This document shows positions 18,102 through 31,254 of a stretch of DNA of 64,000 nt, piece after piece. Numbering within the stretch: position 1 is the stretch's first letter; every line of letters starts with the position of its first letter. The position numbers and the translations under genes were made by a program. The stretch covers positions 14,676,321 to 14,740,320 of the forward strand of contig NC_092578.1 of NCBI RefSeq assembly GCF_037975245.1. The letters run 5' to 3'. Below the pieces are notes generated by a model. It did no database searches, was not told the DNA's origin, and was given only the letters and a program-made list of their open reading frames with translations. This DNA comes from Apostichopus japonicus (taxonomy: Eukaryota; Echinodermata; Holothuroidea; Aspidochirotida; Stichopodidae).

Positions 18102-21100
18102 ATGCCTTCGGTAAGAAGCTAATACCTATTGTTTAGCCCTTAGATTAAATCTAAGAACCTACTCCTTTTTTATTTAAAGTGATATTTTATTTTGATAATA
18201 CCTAACAAAGACGTAAGGTTTCAAACAACCACAGTGCATTTACATTTAATTAAATAGGCTACGTTAGATACAGTGTTACTGTACGTCGGTTCTATAGTAT
18301 CTGGACTGGTTGCGCGAAGTAGGCTTGGCAGGTCTTTGTTCGTTCACTAATTACTAGTAGTACAGTGCATTGGAGTAGATATATCCATGTTATGATGAAA
18401 TATTGAAGACGGTTTAACTGAAGGTTTGGGGTTCTAATTTAGAATCCGTACCATCCGACAGGCTAAAAGAGGGCGCTCCTTTTGATGGGGTGAGGGTTGT
18501 TAAATGGGGCGTGGATATTTTGGGGGACTAAAAGAGTTTGGCGGTTTTAATGAAAATAGTACAGTAGCTTCAGCGCTTATGTCCCTTCATTGTACCCATT
18601 TACCCCTATTCCGTATCTCTCTTCACGTACATAGATGGAGATGTCGTTCCAGTAAACCATCTCTGGCTTATATAACTATACCCCTTTAATTCATTCAAGC
18701 GAATCATTCACGCGACGCACCTATTCACTGACTGTTATTCTATTGAAGCAAGCCGATGCGAGCACACACATTCAGCCAGATTATACAGTTGTTATACAGT
18801 TGTTATTCTGCCGATTCGAAGTAAGCTTTCACATTCATATGGTACGGATTCTAAAGTCAGGCCAGGTTTGGTATAAACATGTTTACGACTGAAGCCATTG
18901 TATTTGCCTAGCAAATTGGTCTTCATTAGCCACATTGTATGTTACACTGACAGTACTTGTAGTAGCCCAATTTGCATCATGTATGAAGTTTATACAAAGA
19001 AGCTTTGGCACTTGCAGCAAATTGAAGATGAACAGCTCACCCAAAAGCGTCAATTTACACTGCTATTTTACGTAGAGTCTTACTCTTAACGTTAGGCAAT
19101 GAAGTGCCCAATAAAATTTTCCAGATTGTAAGAAATTCTTAAAATAACAAAAATACAAAGAATTGTGAGCCACTTCTAAGGGTATACGTATGTGGAATGG
19201 AAAATTAAATTAAATTGGTATCATGTTTCTACTTAAACATAACTAGGCTCCACGAAACAGTTTGTTACTGCTAGATCTGTGCTGCTGGGACGTAACAACA
19301 TGTAAAAGTGCCTATCTACTGAAGCATACTGCACGATTAACGACGTTTTCAAGCTTCTAATAAATTGAAATGCAGCTTTTAACTGAACAAATATACAACT
19401 CGTAGGATGTAACCCAATTTTTTCATTTATTAGCATACTCCAAGAATGTGTCAGGACTTCCTTTGGCATTTCACAGGCAGTGACACAGATGGGCATTAGC
19501 ATATATTGCTTGCCTAGCCTAGCTTCAAGTTAACTTGGCTAGTACTGACTACTACTACTAGTAGTATACTTATAAATTTATCGCTGTCTAAATGCAACAG
19601 CAGTAAATAGGCTATAACCAATTGGTAGGATTGGAAAGAATAATGGTGATAACAAACTTTGTTAGGACTGAGATGAAAGTCTGCTCTTGCTGTTTTGCCT
19701 ATATAGGCCTAATTGCTACTTAAGAAGCCAAAGATTGTTGTAGGCCTACCTTCCATGCAAAGAACGAGATTAAATGTTTGTGGTAAATGTATGCATCCTT
19801 TTTGAAGTGATGAAATGATTAATTGTATTTCATCACAACGTGAGTCACCATGCATAACTGAAGGCATCTGAGAGTTACAATATGGAGATTAAATTACAAA
19901 ATGATAACAATATAATATTTACACAGAAGAAAGACTTGTAAGTAGACAACAATGTGCTGTGGCAGACTGCTAAAAGTGCTGCAAATACATGTTTATAGGC
20001 CTACATCTATTATGGTACCTTGTTCCATCGAATCTTTAATATTTCTTCAATGAAAGCTTGGAAAAATTGTAAAAACTTAGAACAGAATATCAATCATTGT
20101 TAAACGACGTATATTGTTTTTTCAAATATCCAAACTTGTTTTGCGTGTTGACCGATCCTCCAATCACAGGGCTGCATCATGCATTAACTTATACACAGCA
20201 ATAATGGCTTCTTGGTTGTTTCACTACTGTGAGGTACCTATCATTTAAAAAATGCAGTATATAATTTCTCGATGATCTTTCACTGAAATCCAGCTTTTGT
20301 AGACATGAATTGTCATAAAAATGTTCAAGAAAATATTTTACCTCAACATGGCTTGCAGTGTTTATCAGTCTTTTTCATTCACTGAGCATTTGTGTCAGGT
20401 CACTAAGGTGGCTGTATGACTCTACTATGAACCCTCCCCAGCAGTCAGGTAGCCAGGCTCGGTGCAGGGGGGCATGTCCCTCCCCTTTCAGACTAGTGTT
20501 CTCCCACTCCCATCCCCTTAATTTATCCCACCATCATGTGAACAAAAACTTTATACTGAAGTAACAGCACATGAGTATTGTGCCCCTCTTTTCAATATTA
20601 CTGCCCCTCCATACTTTGTTGGTGCCCCTCCAATTCAGAGTACCTCCCCAGTGGCCCAAACATTTCTGTTAAGCTGTCTCGCCAAAATTTCAGTCTCAAT
20701 AAACTTAGCATGGTGAACAATATAGACAGTTGGGCTTTGTGCCCTATGTAATTAGTTACGAGCCTAAGTAAGATAGTACATTTGCAAACATGCTAGGACA
20801 GTGGCGTAGGAAGGTACTTTTGAGTGGGGGGGGGCTGAAGACTGATGGCCGGCCTGGGGGAGGGGTCTAAGGGGAGGGGGTGTCCCCCTCCCCTTTGGAT
20901 TTTTTTGCATTTCCAGGTGGCCTCAGATGCAATTTGGTGCAATATAGCACACTTCAACACCCACTCCATTTTGTAAACTTAATTTTGTATTTTCACCTGG
21001 CCTTAGATGCAATTTGGTGCTCCAAATGAGATTTTTTTTCTCATTTGGAAATGAAAAAGGGGTTTTCTGACTTGCGGAGCGGGGGGGCGGAATGATACTT

Positions 21101-24100
21101 CCGCCCAGTGTTCGATTTTTCCGGTATCGCATCGCAAAATGCGATCCAAAACGACAAACTTGCGAGACGTTTCCAAATCAGCATCGCACTTTCTGCCGAT
21201 TTGTGCGATACAAATTCTTAGTCAGATTTGGGAGCAAACACTCAAACCTTAACTTACGAACTGTCGATCACAATGTAAAAGTCATAATTTATTGAGTTTA
21301 TACTCAATGTACAACTTATCGACTTGACCGTATAGCGAAAAAAACCCTGAAAAAATAATATCCTACCATAGTTAAGTGTAAAGCAAATAGCCTAACCACC
21401 TCGGCGGTTACAGATCTCACGTAACTAAAAGGTTCCCTGGCAACGTGCCAAAAAATGTTAACAAACAGGTGTTATACAGGGGATGAGCTCACAGTTGTTG
21501 GGAAGGTACCTGGGCAAATTCGCAGCACATGTACCGTGGTACAGTAGTTGGGTAAAGGGTTAAACACTGCAGTTGTAAAAATGTACGCATAGTGCACGCT
21601 ATTCATTGTTAGGCAGTCTAGAAACGGGGCTTTGCTGAACGTTGTTTGTTTCATAATATTGAAGTTTTGTAAGTTGCACTTTTTAAAGATTGAAAGACAG
21701 ATTAAATCTCTTTTCATTTTATAACATAATACAGCTACTTTAACTTGTCATTTTAAAATTTTCATCAGTTTCGTGACAATTTAAATAAAAAAAGTTGTCA
21801 GTATTTTGCATCCTCAACTGCGAATTTTTTCATCGCCAGACATCGCAAAAAAAGACAACAATTTTCGGGGGCTTTCGCCCCAAGGATCCCCACGAGGGGT
21901 TCTACCCCGTGACCCCACCATAACCCTAAGATGGGCCCCTGGACACCACGCCTTTATGCTCGCACGTTACGCGTGCTAGGCAGGCGAACACCGGCGGGAA
22001 ATCGGCAGTGTGTTCGCGGGAAATTGAACAAGGTTTTCCAACACTGCTGAACTGTGCAGTTACTGTATGCATCATGTTCAAGGTTTTCACGGAGGCCTTT
22101 GAGGAAATGAATGGTTAGTACAGTGTATATATGCTGCACTAATGCTGTGTGTAGGCCAAGGTTCACGAAGGTCAATGGTTATATTCGCGCGCCATAGACG
22201 TGTTTTTAGATGTTACGGAGAGTCAGGTTTCCATGGATATTAATCGAAAATGAATCTGAGTTTAACTGACGCTAAAGAAATGGATCGTCTTGGGCAGATT
22301 AACAAATCATTGCATGTATAAATAAGTACAGGTAGCTCTGCTGTTCAAAAGAAAAGTTCAATATCGGTTTGCTGTTATCGGCAATTAGGCAAAATTTTAC
22401 CGATACCGATATGCTGCCGATATTGCAAATATCGGCCGATACCGATATTGAAAACGATTATCGTAGCCATGGGCGTCAACAGGTGGGGGACGGGGGGGAC
22501 ATGTCCCCCCCACTTTCAAAAGTGGAGGGGATATCATATCATTTGTCCCCCCCCCCACTTTTCAGAGCAGTTATTAAAAAAATCACATGCATATGCGCGA
22601 TTTTCTATCACAATTGCTGAGCTGATTCAAGTAGAATCTAACTTAAGAATCATTATCAATAAATTGCACTGGAAATTAGAACAGTGCTTGGCCCTTTATC
22701 CCCCTTCCTCCGATATTCACCCTCCCCGCTTCGTCCGAGACCTCTGATAAAAGTTTGTGCGATGTTTGAACGATGTTTTAGAGTGTTTTGTGGAAGCACC
22801 CCTTCTCGCCAGAAATGGAATTCCCCTTGCCCTACACTGTGAATCAGAGAAAACGACGCATTTCAACTTGAAAACAAGTCGAAGACCCCACCAGGAAGGT
22901 AATATCATATATTTTAGGCCCTACAGACAGTATTCTGCCTGTATGCAGGGTATTATATGATACCAAACTACCGAAAATATTTCGTTTGAGATGGACGCTG
23001 TGTAATTCGTTTCCCTTGGTGTCAGAACGGCATCTTTCTACCAGTACTTTCTGTCGGAATTTAGTTTTGTGAGACAAAATTTCTCCTCACAGATCTGGTT
23101 CTGATTTAACTAAAAACGACTCAGGAAGGCCGTCTCCTGCGATCTAGGGGGTCTTATGTACCCAAAATTTTCTGGTACGCTACGCGCCAACCAATGGTGG
23201 CGCTCCGCTTAGATAGTATAGTGTCCCCCCCACTTTCTGAAACCTGCTGACGCCCATGATCGTAGCAACACTAGTATAAATAATAATAATAATAAACAAA
23301 CATTTTCTAGTTAATACATTGATCCCCAACATTTGGTCAGTTTTGTGGTAATTTCAAAACTGCTATTCAATATTGGGGAACTGCTATGCAACAAAAATAT
23401 TGTACAGCAATTGTCAAAATTTGTTGCTATGCAATTTTTTGGCCATAAGTCGAACACTGCTTCCGCCCCTCCACATTTTTCACTGGGGGGGCTGGCGCCC
23501 CCCAGCCCCCCCCGGTTCCTACGCCCTTGTGCTAGGATATATTTTGCAAAAAGTAATCTGAACAACTGTTTAAGCAGTGGTTAAATACTTGTGTGTTCAA
23601 CAAGTATATCTTTTTTCCAAAAGCTTTGAGCTAATCTAGTGCATCAAGTGTTTCTATATGTGAAATTGAAAGATATTTTGACCATAAGATCAGGATTCCG
23701 TTGAAACCTTGTTACTATTAGGTAGGCACCCTTTGCACGAGTGATTGTTTGGCCCTTTTGGGTGTACCAAGGTGGCATGAGCGACCTTCAAATATAGCTC
23801 TGCAAAGAGTATTGTTGTCAGCAGGTGCGATGTGGCCTCTATGTCATGAATAATACCACCATACATCCTACTACCTACCAATCCTACTCTTTTACCTAGA
23901 TGGAAACTGGAAGCTTTAAGTTCTATTTGTTTTGCTGCATTATAATCAGTTTGTAACTTAAATGTTATGTGATTACCTTTTATATTTGTGGTTTTAAACT
24001 TGAAGCAGGCATTTACTCTGTTATTAAAGCACCGATCAATTATATATATCAGAGAAAATTACACACATTTCGATATAGGCTACGTAGGCCTATGTTGTCT

Positions 24101-27100
24101 CAGCACATATGAATTGTAAGAAGCCTTCTTTAGTATTAATTAAAACTTTTCAGACATAATGTATTCAGAATTGGGTAAATTGTTTCAGCTCCAGTGTATA
24201 CCGACCTGATTTTTATTTTCTTACACAAACTGATCTTGCAATTTGAACAACAAAGTTTCCCGCACACCCATAGTGAAATTCCCCTCACATATTTCATGTA
24301 CATGAAATTGCCAAGAAAACTTTTCACTGTTGTAAGTTTTATGTCAACCTGCAGTACGTTCCAAATATTTAAAATATATCAAGTTCGTCATAATGATATT
24401 TTTTTTTCTTCCCCCTTCCTCTCCAATTCTCTTTTCAAGGACGAATTTAACAAAGCTGCTGATGAGGTCAAACAGCTGACCACCAAACCATCTGATTCAG
24501 ATCTGTTAGAACTTTATGGTTACTTTAAACAAGTCACTGTCGGTGATTGCAACACAGGTACAGTACTAACTTTATACCTTAATACTGTAACTGGAAGTAT
24601 TAACAATCATTAGGGTTCATTGGTTCTCCATACATGGACAGTGAACATTGCTAACATGTGGTCAATATTACTGTAGGCATGCAAGTCCACTGTGGATTAA
24701 CATACATTCCCTACAAATGCCAGCAGGGTGCATGCATATGGTTCTCAGGTGCTCTTATTGTACCCCATTTGACCAGTCAATTTTCCCCCCTTGACCAATT
24801 GACCTAATCTGTTAAGTTCAATCGTGCCTACTGTCAAATATATATAGAATCACAAAGAAAGTACAGTTTTCATCTTTAGAGGCTTGGTCATATGTTTTAT
24901 TAGTCGGGTACTGAAGTCTTCAGTCACATTATTAATCAACTTATGCAATAAGTTCCTTATTTTCCTAAATGTTTGGACTTTTTTTTACAAAGAATTAATA
25001 GGTCCAAGCTCTGTAAACTATTAAGTCCACAAAAGAATTTTGCTTGTATACCCAAAATACCAACTGTGAGTCATAAGCTATTAACTTTTAACAACAGAGC
25101 AAAGTTTTGAACCCAAAAGGTTGGAGATCTTTTTAGCTTGATCAATTCCAAGTCATGTCCATTTCAGATCATGTATGGATCAGTCAAGGAACAGTCAAAA
25201 TATTAGCAAATATACTCAGTTCTATTTGTCCTTTTTGATATTTAATCCACAATTTCCCTGAAGTATTTTGTATTTTTGTCACTGTCTGAGGTGGACGTCT
25301 GCACTGAGTCCAACAGTGTAATAGATATCGTGTGTTTTTACTCATCAACACCCCTGATATAAGTTACTCATTAACCAAAACTATTTGTTTAACGATAGAT
25401 GTTTACCTCAAATTATAGCTACTCAAAAGATTTGCTGAACAGATTCAGCAGAGAAGTTTACTGCTGGAGATAAGAGTTTAATCTTTTTGACCCTTGAATG
25501 TTTGCCATCAGGTGCATTACCCAACTGAACAACTGAAGATCTCTATATTTATCAAGGCTCTCTTATAAAAGCCCCAATAAAACTGTAAATCTTTACTCTG
25601 AAAATAAACTTCATATCAGTACAAACTGATTTCTTAATTTCAATCAGTTGACCTTTTTTTATTACTTCTTTTCTGTTTGAATGATATTTCAAGTACATGG
25701 AAGTACAAGCCCTGGATGTTAGCTGTAGTATCGAACACCAGAAGTGACATAGCGAGTGGAGTTAATCCAGTTATTCATGAAATTTACAAAAGTTTAAGCC
25801 ATCCTGTAACATGTATTAAAGAAACTCAAGATTTTGGAACCTTAGTTTATATAAAGAGCCTTGTCCGGCCACAGTCCCAGGAAGAGTGCTAATATGGTAC
25901 TGCATTTAACATGGTAGTAAATTAGTAATATTGTACTTAAGTTCACTTGAGACTTTCATGTACTGTAGGCTACAGTAGGTGCCCATGATTGCTACCTCTT
26001 TTTGCATTCACCATTATCTGAGCACCAAATGGAAACAACCCACCCTCATAATCAGTATTGACCACTGGGGAGTTGAAATAAATTTGATATAAAATGACTT
26101 ACTAATTCTTAGACAAATCAATGTGAACTAACATGATTTTTAACTTTGTTGCCAATGAACCGAATAAATAATAGAAACTCCACAAGCCATTCAGACAATC
26201 AATCCTACCTAATTGTGTGGAAGCCTAATATCTTAGCCAAGCTGCCATGCCTATTTATATCATGAACACTGTTGTATATAAATTACAAATTCTGTTAAAT
26301 GAACTGTACTTTACTGTACAGTACCCTTGAGTACAGAGAAACATCTCAAGAGATAAGCGTTTGGCCGACTTACAATTTTCACCAACGCTCTGAAAAAACT
26401 GGATATTGAAAAGAAAAGAAAAACTTGGAGGGGGGGGGGGGGAGTTTGGGGTTCTTTCTGAAGTAGAAACTTCAAATATTTAATAATTAACAATTTAAGT
26501 GACAGTCAGCGTTGTGGTCAAGTTGTTAAGGCAGTGGACTTGTGATCTAAGGATTACAGGTTTGAGCCCTGGCCAGATCACTGAGTTGTGTCCTTGGGCA
26601 AGGCACTTTATCTCCATTGCCTCTCTTCACCCAGGTGTATAAATGGGGACTTGCGAGGTGACTTGTAAATATAGTTGCGAGCGCCGGTTTGTGGCTGCAC
26701 CCTATGGGAAGTCCCCCAGGGGACACATGGCTGTGGTGCACTGTGGTGCCCCAGGAGAGATTGTTTGAATTGTGCACACTTTGGTGTGTAGGCGTGACAA
26801 GTTACCAATGACCAGGGTTAAGTTACACATCAGGGACAGCAAGTTTGCTTATGAGGATGTTCATTAATCAAGAATCAGCATATATACAGCAGCTTTATTG
26901 TATAGTAAGCTCAATACAGAAATTTCATTTAATTTATTAATGCTGGTCAAAACTATTAATTTTACTTCTGCCTTTCTCTCCAACAGCAAGACCAGGCATG
27001 CTCGACATGAAAGGGAAGTACAAGTGGGATGCGTGGAATGCACACAAAGGTCAGAATAATCTACTTGTCCATTTTACTGGGGGTGTTTTGTGCGGGCTTG

Positions 27101-27865
27101 TACTTGTGGTAGCGTGGAGGTCGACTACAAAATCAGTTAACCCTCCATTCCTTTCCTTTTGCTAATCTTGCCATATACTGTATTGTGCTGATGAAAAGTA
27201 TGTCCGCCATAACTTACGTTGAATAAATGCTTTTCGGAGATTTTCCATTTCTCTGCTGCTACATTGAAGATGGCAAAATTTCGCGAGCCCACGAGCCCTG
27301 GATGTTAATAAAGGGTTCACGTTTGTATAAAAGTTCTCAAAAGTCGTATTTGTTGGCCTCATTGTTATGCCCCAGTTGCTACGAACATTTAACAGGTAAG
27401 ATTCGATTACCTTCGTTACCTGGATCGCGGATATCCTTGGACTTGAATCCAATATATGCGCCGTCACCCTACTCCACAGGCCACCCCATCTCTAATAGTC
27501 TTCATCTTATGTTATGCTAGCTGTTCCCATGACTCCTAAGTAGTTTGTAAATTTAATGTTTTTAGAGGTGTTTTACACATCTCGTGCTTCCTTTCCCAGC
27601 ATATCATCGAATTCAAATTTGACAAATGGCATGGGTTGATTGTCTTTTTGCCCTCCTCCCACCCCTCCCTGCCACCCTCAATTGTCCAGGTTTCATACCT
27701 GTATGCCATATGCTCCCCCCCCCCCATATCCTCTCTCACACTCCATTCTGCTACACCCATTCCTCTCTTCAATTGTTTTCTTCCTATTTTTATCTTTCAG
27801 GTATGAGCACCAAGGATGCAGAAGACAAATACATCGCAAAAGTGAATGAACTGAAAGCAAAATAG
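18102..27865 (+). CDS. DBI: Acyl-CoA-binding protein (ACBP), gene 1
   Basis: Four coding exons: 18102-18110 (a 9-nt micro-exon, Met-Pro-Ser), 24440-24557, 26987-27049 and 27801-27865. Together they encode 84 residues, close to the usual 86 of single-domain ACBP. Intron phases are 0, 1, 1. The protein has [18 protein letters not shown], then [27 protein letters not shown], and a last helix with [13 protein letters not shown]. The ligand-contacting Tyr and Lys of the YxxxKQ helix, the Lys before WDAW and the C-terminal helix Tyr are all present. ACBP is a cytosolic four-helix bundle that carries long-chain acyl-CoA for lipid synthesis and oxidation. There is no signal peptide. The start is the only ATG that puts a consensus donor (gtaag) directly after codon 3, exactly as in the paralogue at 32193. 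Intron 1 (6.3 kb) contains nested transposons. An AATAAA at about 28031 could be the poly(A) signal. Confidence 0.93.
21106..23459. mobile_element. Non-autonomous hAT-like element B, inserted in family A copy 3
   Basis: Ends cagtgttcga at the left and tcgaacactg at the right. 8-bp target duplication cttccgcc at 21098-21105 and 23460-23467. About 1.55 kb without the element nested inside it. No transposase could be read. CAGTG termini and an 8-bp duplication are hAT hallmarks. Confidence 0.9.
22468..23258. mobile_element. hAT-like element C, copy 1, inserted in element B
   Basis: 791 bp. Left end catgggcgtcaacaggt; right end is the inverse of catgggcgtcagcaggt (16 of 17). 8-bp target duplication atcgtagc at 22460-22467 and 23259-23266. 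Nearly identical to the copy at 30463. Subterminal G- and C-runs; no recognisable protein. Confidence 0.92.
26503..26825 (+). mobile_element. tRNA-derived SINE with a conserved central domain
   Basis: Box A-like tggtcaagttgttaaggcag and box B-like ggtttgagccctgg, then gtccttgggcaaggcacttt, ctcttcacccaggtgtataa and atgggg. This central block resembles the conserved domain shared by several animal SINE families. In ACBP gene 1 intron 2. Confidence 0.75.
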
Positions 27866-30454
27866 ATAAAAAAAAATAACGCTTTCAATTCCAGCCTGTC
27901 CGTTAATTTTAAATTGTAAAACAAAATACAGTGATCAAAATTTTAGGATTTTCTATCAGTTACACATGATTCCTTTTGTCTACTCTCTACCAATACACGG
28001 ACTACCGTGATGTCATCAGGACCCTAGTCCAATAAATTCAATTGTAGACGACTTTCAGGACCATGGATCATGTAAATTTGTTTTGATGATTATCTTCATT
28101 AATCTTTCTATTTTTTTATTTTATTTTATCGGAAAACGTTTTATTGATGATCTTTCGGAATGTTTAGATACCACAGAACTTGTTACCTTGTTGTCACTGG
28201 TTTTATTTTTTAGACGAGGTAAAGAAAACTGCTAGATTACGTTCAGAATGGTGACGTACAATCGAACTCTGTGCATTTCTTCTGCGACCCTTCATGCAGT
28301 GTATTTTTTTTACGAAAAGACTAAATCATTCAATCTGAAATTGTGCAATTTAAGGGTTTTTTTAAAATTGCTTATGATCAATGCAAACTCTTAAGGTAGC
28401 AGACCTACTCCCTTGGGTGCATGGTTTATAGGGCAGAAGACAGGGAGGGGGTGAGGGAGGGTGAAGGTGAATTAAATAGTATTAGTTCTATTATAAGTTG
28501 GCTCCTATGCATTATTTCAGGCATTATCCTTTTTACAGGGTACGATTTTAGTCACTAACTTGCCAGTGAATAAAGTTGGAAATTCTCATTGTAGCATTTC
28601 AGATAAAAAGCTGAACATGAATATCTTCCTTGTTTTTGTGACAGTAGTGTTTTTTTCCTTGCTATGCATCTGTAGCATTAACCCAATTTACATGATAATG
28701 CTGACATGGTATTTTATTATATTCTGATTATGCATTCATGTAACGGTAGTGTTTTATTTCCTTTGCTATGCACCTGTAGCATTTACCCAATTTACATAAA
28801 AATGCTGACATGGTATTTTATCGTATTCTGATTTTGCATGTTCTCAATGTTCTCAAACTCAGTTTGTGACATTGTGTACTTCTTTGATATCAATCGGAAT
28901 CCCTTAAAGTCAATGTGTAGCATTAATGTTCGCCTTCGAGGGGAATCATGATACACACCCTGACGATGATCACACAGTGACCAGTCTAGATGCAAGGGGA
29001 CTGGGGTTGAGAGCGGATTAGTTGGTTCGTTGTTTGGTTTTTCGTGCCCAGGTTCTCTCCTGGGTGACTTTTCTAACAAAGTATCCTTAAAAGTTAATGT
29101 TTAACAAGTAGACACAATAAATGGCTTACACAGACTGTTGTGTAGGTGTCTAATATACTGTAAAGACTACAGCTCAATAATGTAAAGACTAACAGACTAA
29201 CAATACAAATAAAAGAAACGTGGTACAAGATTTTGTTGTTCTTGTTTTGTTCCAAGTTTTCCTTTTTTCCTTCTCATTCTCGGCAATTTTTATAGACGTT
29301 TCTCTCAAGTTTGGGATCCCAGGAAAACCCAATTAAAAATTGCTAGACTTATTTTGACATGAATCTACGCTCATCTGAGCTTCAACAAATTAGGCAAAGG
29401 TATCCATTTGGAAGATATTAAGAATTGGTTACACAGTCTCCCCCTCCCCCCTCCCTGTCCCACCTCCCTTCCGTAACAACCCCCCTAAATAGTAATTAAA
29501 ACATGAAAATAGTTCTGCTCAGGGGACAGTGAGGTACTAAACGGGAGACGTGTGATGTCCCGCCCTGCTCTAACCAGATAGCATCTACCCGCTCCAACCA
29601 GGGAGCGATCCCTAGACCCTAAGTCCGAAAGCTCTTTAAGTGTTCGTCTTCTAGATATTAGAGAAGCACTATGGGAAAACACTTTTAAAGTGCCAGGCAA
29701 AATGCACCTGAATAAAAGTTATGGGGCAAGAGGGATCCACGTCTCCCCCCCCCCCTCCCTCACGCTTCATTGGTGAACCAACTTTTAACGTGTAATTGAT
29801 CATTTGTTGTTTCAAATTTGATTAATTTTGAAAAAATGTCAACGTCATATAACTTGGTAAGCGCAGCAACTGCTTGTATACCTGGATAGTAAGAGAGGTT
29901 AATACACACTACATTTCGTACAGAGGTTTAATACGGTGCGCGATTAAAGAAAGAAACTTAACAACGGTAACCTTCATTCTTCCGTATACATTAAGCGTGT
30001 TTTGTTTTACCGGCGCCGACTAGTGGAAGGGTCAACTGAGGGGGCCGACATCATTTGAGGGGGGGGGGACAAATACGCCCTCCCCATTTGCGTTGCCACT
30101 GAATATGACATGTTTTGTAACCCATGATTCTTTATTTCATTGCTGCTTTCGCCAATTAGATCTGCGGTAATGACTGAGGCTGGTTACGTGACAAATGCTG
30201 CCCATGTCGTGTCATACATAGGTTATATATAGCAAATATTGACTGAAACAAGTGTATGTTCTATACCATTGCCAATGTAAATTTACAGAGAGAACTACTT
30301 AAACACCCGCAATTTACTTTAATGTCTATGGCGTAAACCGCAACCGTTACGACAAACAGTTTTTACAAGGTGACTTTAAAACATACAGATCTAGTTACCG
30401 GTACTTGGTTGGAAGAAATGTACATGATTGTAGTGATCTTGTACTCGTACGTGC
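27866..30454. other. Intergenic DNA between the two ACBP genes
   Basis: Holds the ACBP gene 1 3' UTR region, an imperfect direct duplication around 28640-28700 and 28745-28830 (tgctatgca(t/c)ctgtagcat, then acccaatttacat), and the dispersed repeat at 28938. No further gene recognised. Confidence 0.5.
28938..29074 (+). repeat. Dispersed about 137-bp repeat, copy 1
   Basis: Shares aatgatcacacag-type, gatgcaaggggactggggtt, gagagcgga and cgtgcccaggttct(c/t)tcctg with the copy at 43392. A diverged fragment with gagcctgggcacgaaaac lies in reverse near 47803. Confidence 0.8.
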
Positions 30455-30462
30455 CCCCCTCC

Positions 30463-31254
30463 CATGGGCGTCAACAGGTGGGGGACGGGGGGACATGTCC
30501 CCCCCACTTTCAAAAGTGGAGGGGATATCATATCATTTGTCCCCCCCCCCCCACTTTTCAGAGCAGTTATTAAAAAAATCACATGCATATGCGCGATTTT
30601 CTATCACAATTGCTGAGCTGATTCAAGTAGAATCTAACTTAAGAATCATTATCAATAAATTGCACTGGAAATTAGAACAGTGCTTGGCCCTTTATCCCCC
30701 TTCCTCCGATATTCACCCTCCCCGCTTCGTCCGAGACCTCTGATAAAAGTTTGTGCGATGTTTGAACGATGTTTTAGAGTGTTTTGTGGAAGCACCCCTT
30801 CTCGCCAGAAATGGAATTCCCCTTGCCCTACACTGTGAATCAGAGAAAACGACGCATTTCAACTTGAAAACAAGTCGAAGACCCCACCAGGAAGGTAATA
30901 TCATATATTTTAGGCCCTACAGACAGTATTCTGCCTGTATGCAGGGTATTATATGATACCAAACTACCGAAAATATTTCGTTTGAGATGGACGCTGTGTA
31001 ATTCGTTTCCCTTGGTGTCAGAACGGCATCTTTCTACCAGTACTTTCTGTCGGAATTTAGTTTTGTGAGACAAAATTTCTCCTCACAGATCTGGTTCTGA
31101 TGTAACTAAAAACGACTCAGGAAGGCCGTCTCCTGCGATCTAGGGGGTCTTATGTACCCAAAATTTTCTGGTACGCTACGCGCCAACCAATGGTGGCGCT
31201 CCGCTTAGATAGTATAGTGTCCCCCCCACTTTCTGAAACCTGCTGACGCCCATG
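30463..31254. mobile_element. hAT-like element C, copy 2
   Basis: 792 bp, almost base-for-base the copy at 22468 (they differ in C-run length and a few substitutions). 8-bp target duplication ccccctcc at 30455-30462 and 31255-31262. Lies between the two ACBP genes. The high identity implies recent movement. Confidence 0.93.

Larger units (their letters stand above)
20800..23529. mobile_element. hAT-like MITE family A, copy 3, split by a nested element
   Basis: The family A sequence runs from 20800 to 21105 and resumes at 23460 to 23529. Target duplication tgctagga at 20792-20799 and 23530-23537. Between the halves sits the element at 21106-23459. Lies in ACBP gene 1 intron 1. Confidence 0.9.

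Noticed and set aside
22369-23077. Conserved small frames shared with 30405-31073
   Set aside because: Conservation is due to two recent copies of element C; no transposase or other domain is recognisable and several frames are open at once.
24194-24613. 139-residue frame taken as a whole gene
   Set aside because: Only 24440-24557 is coding (ACBP exon 2); the rest is intron read in frame.
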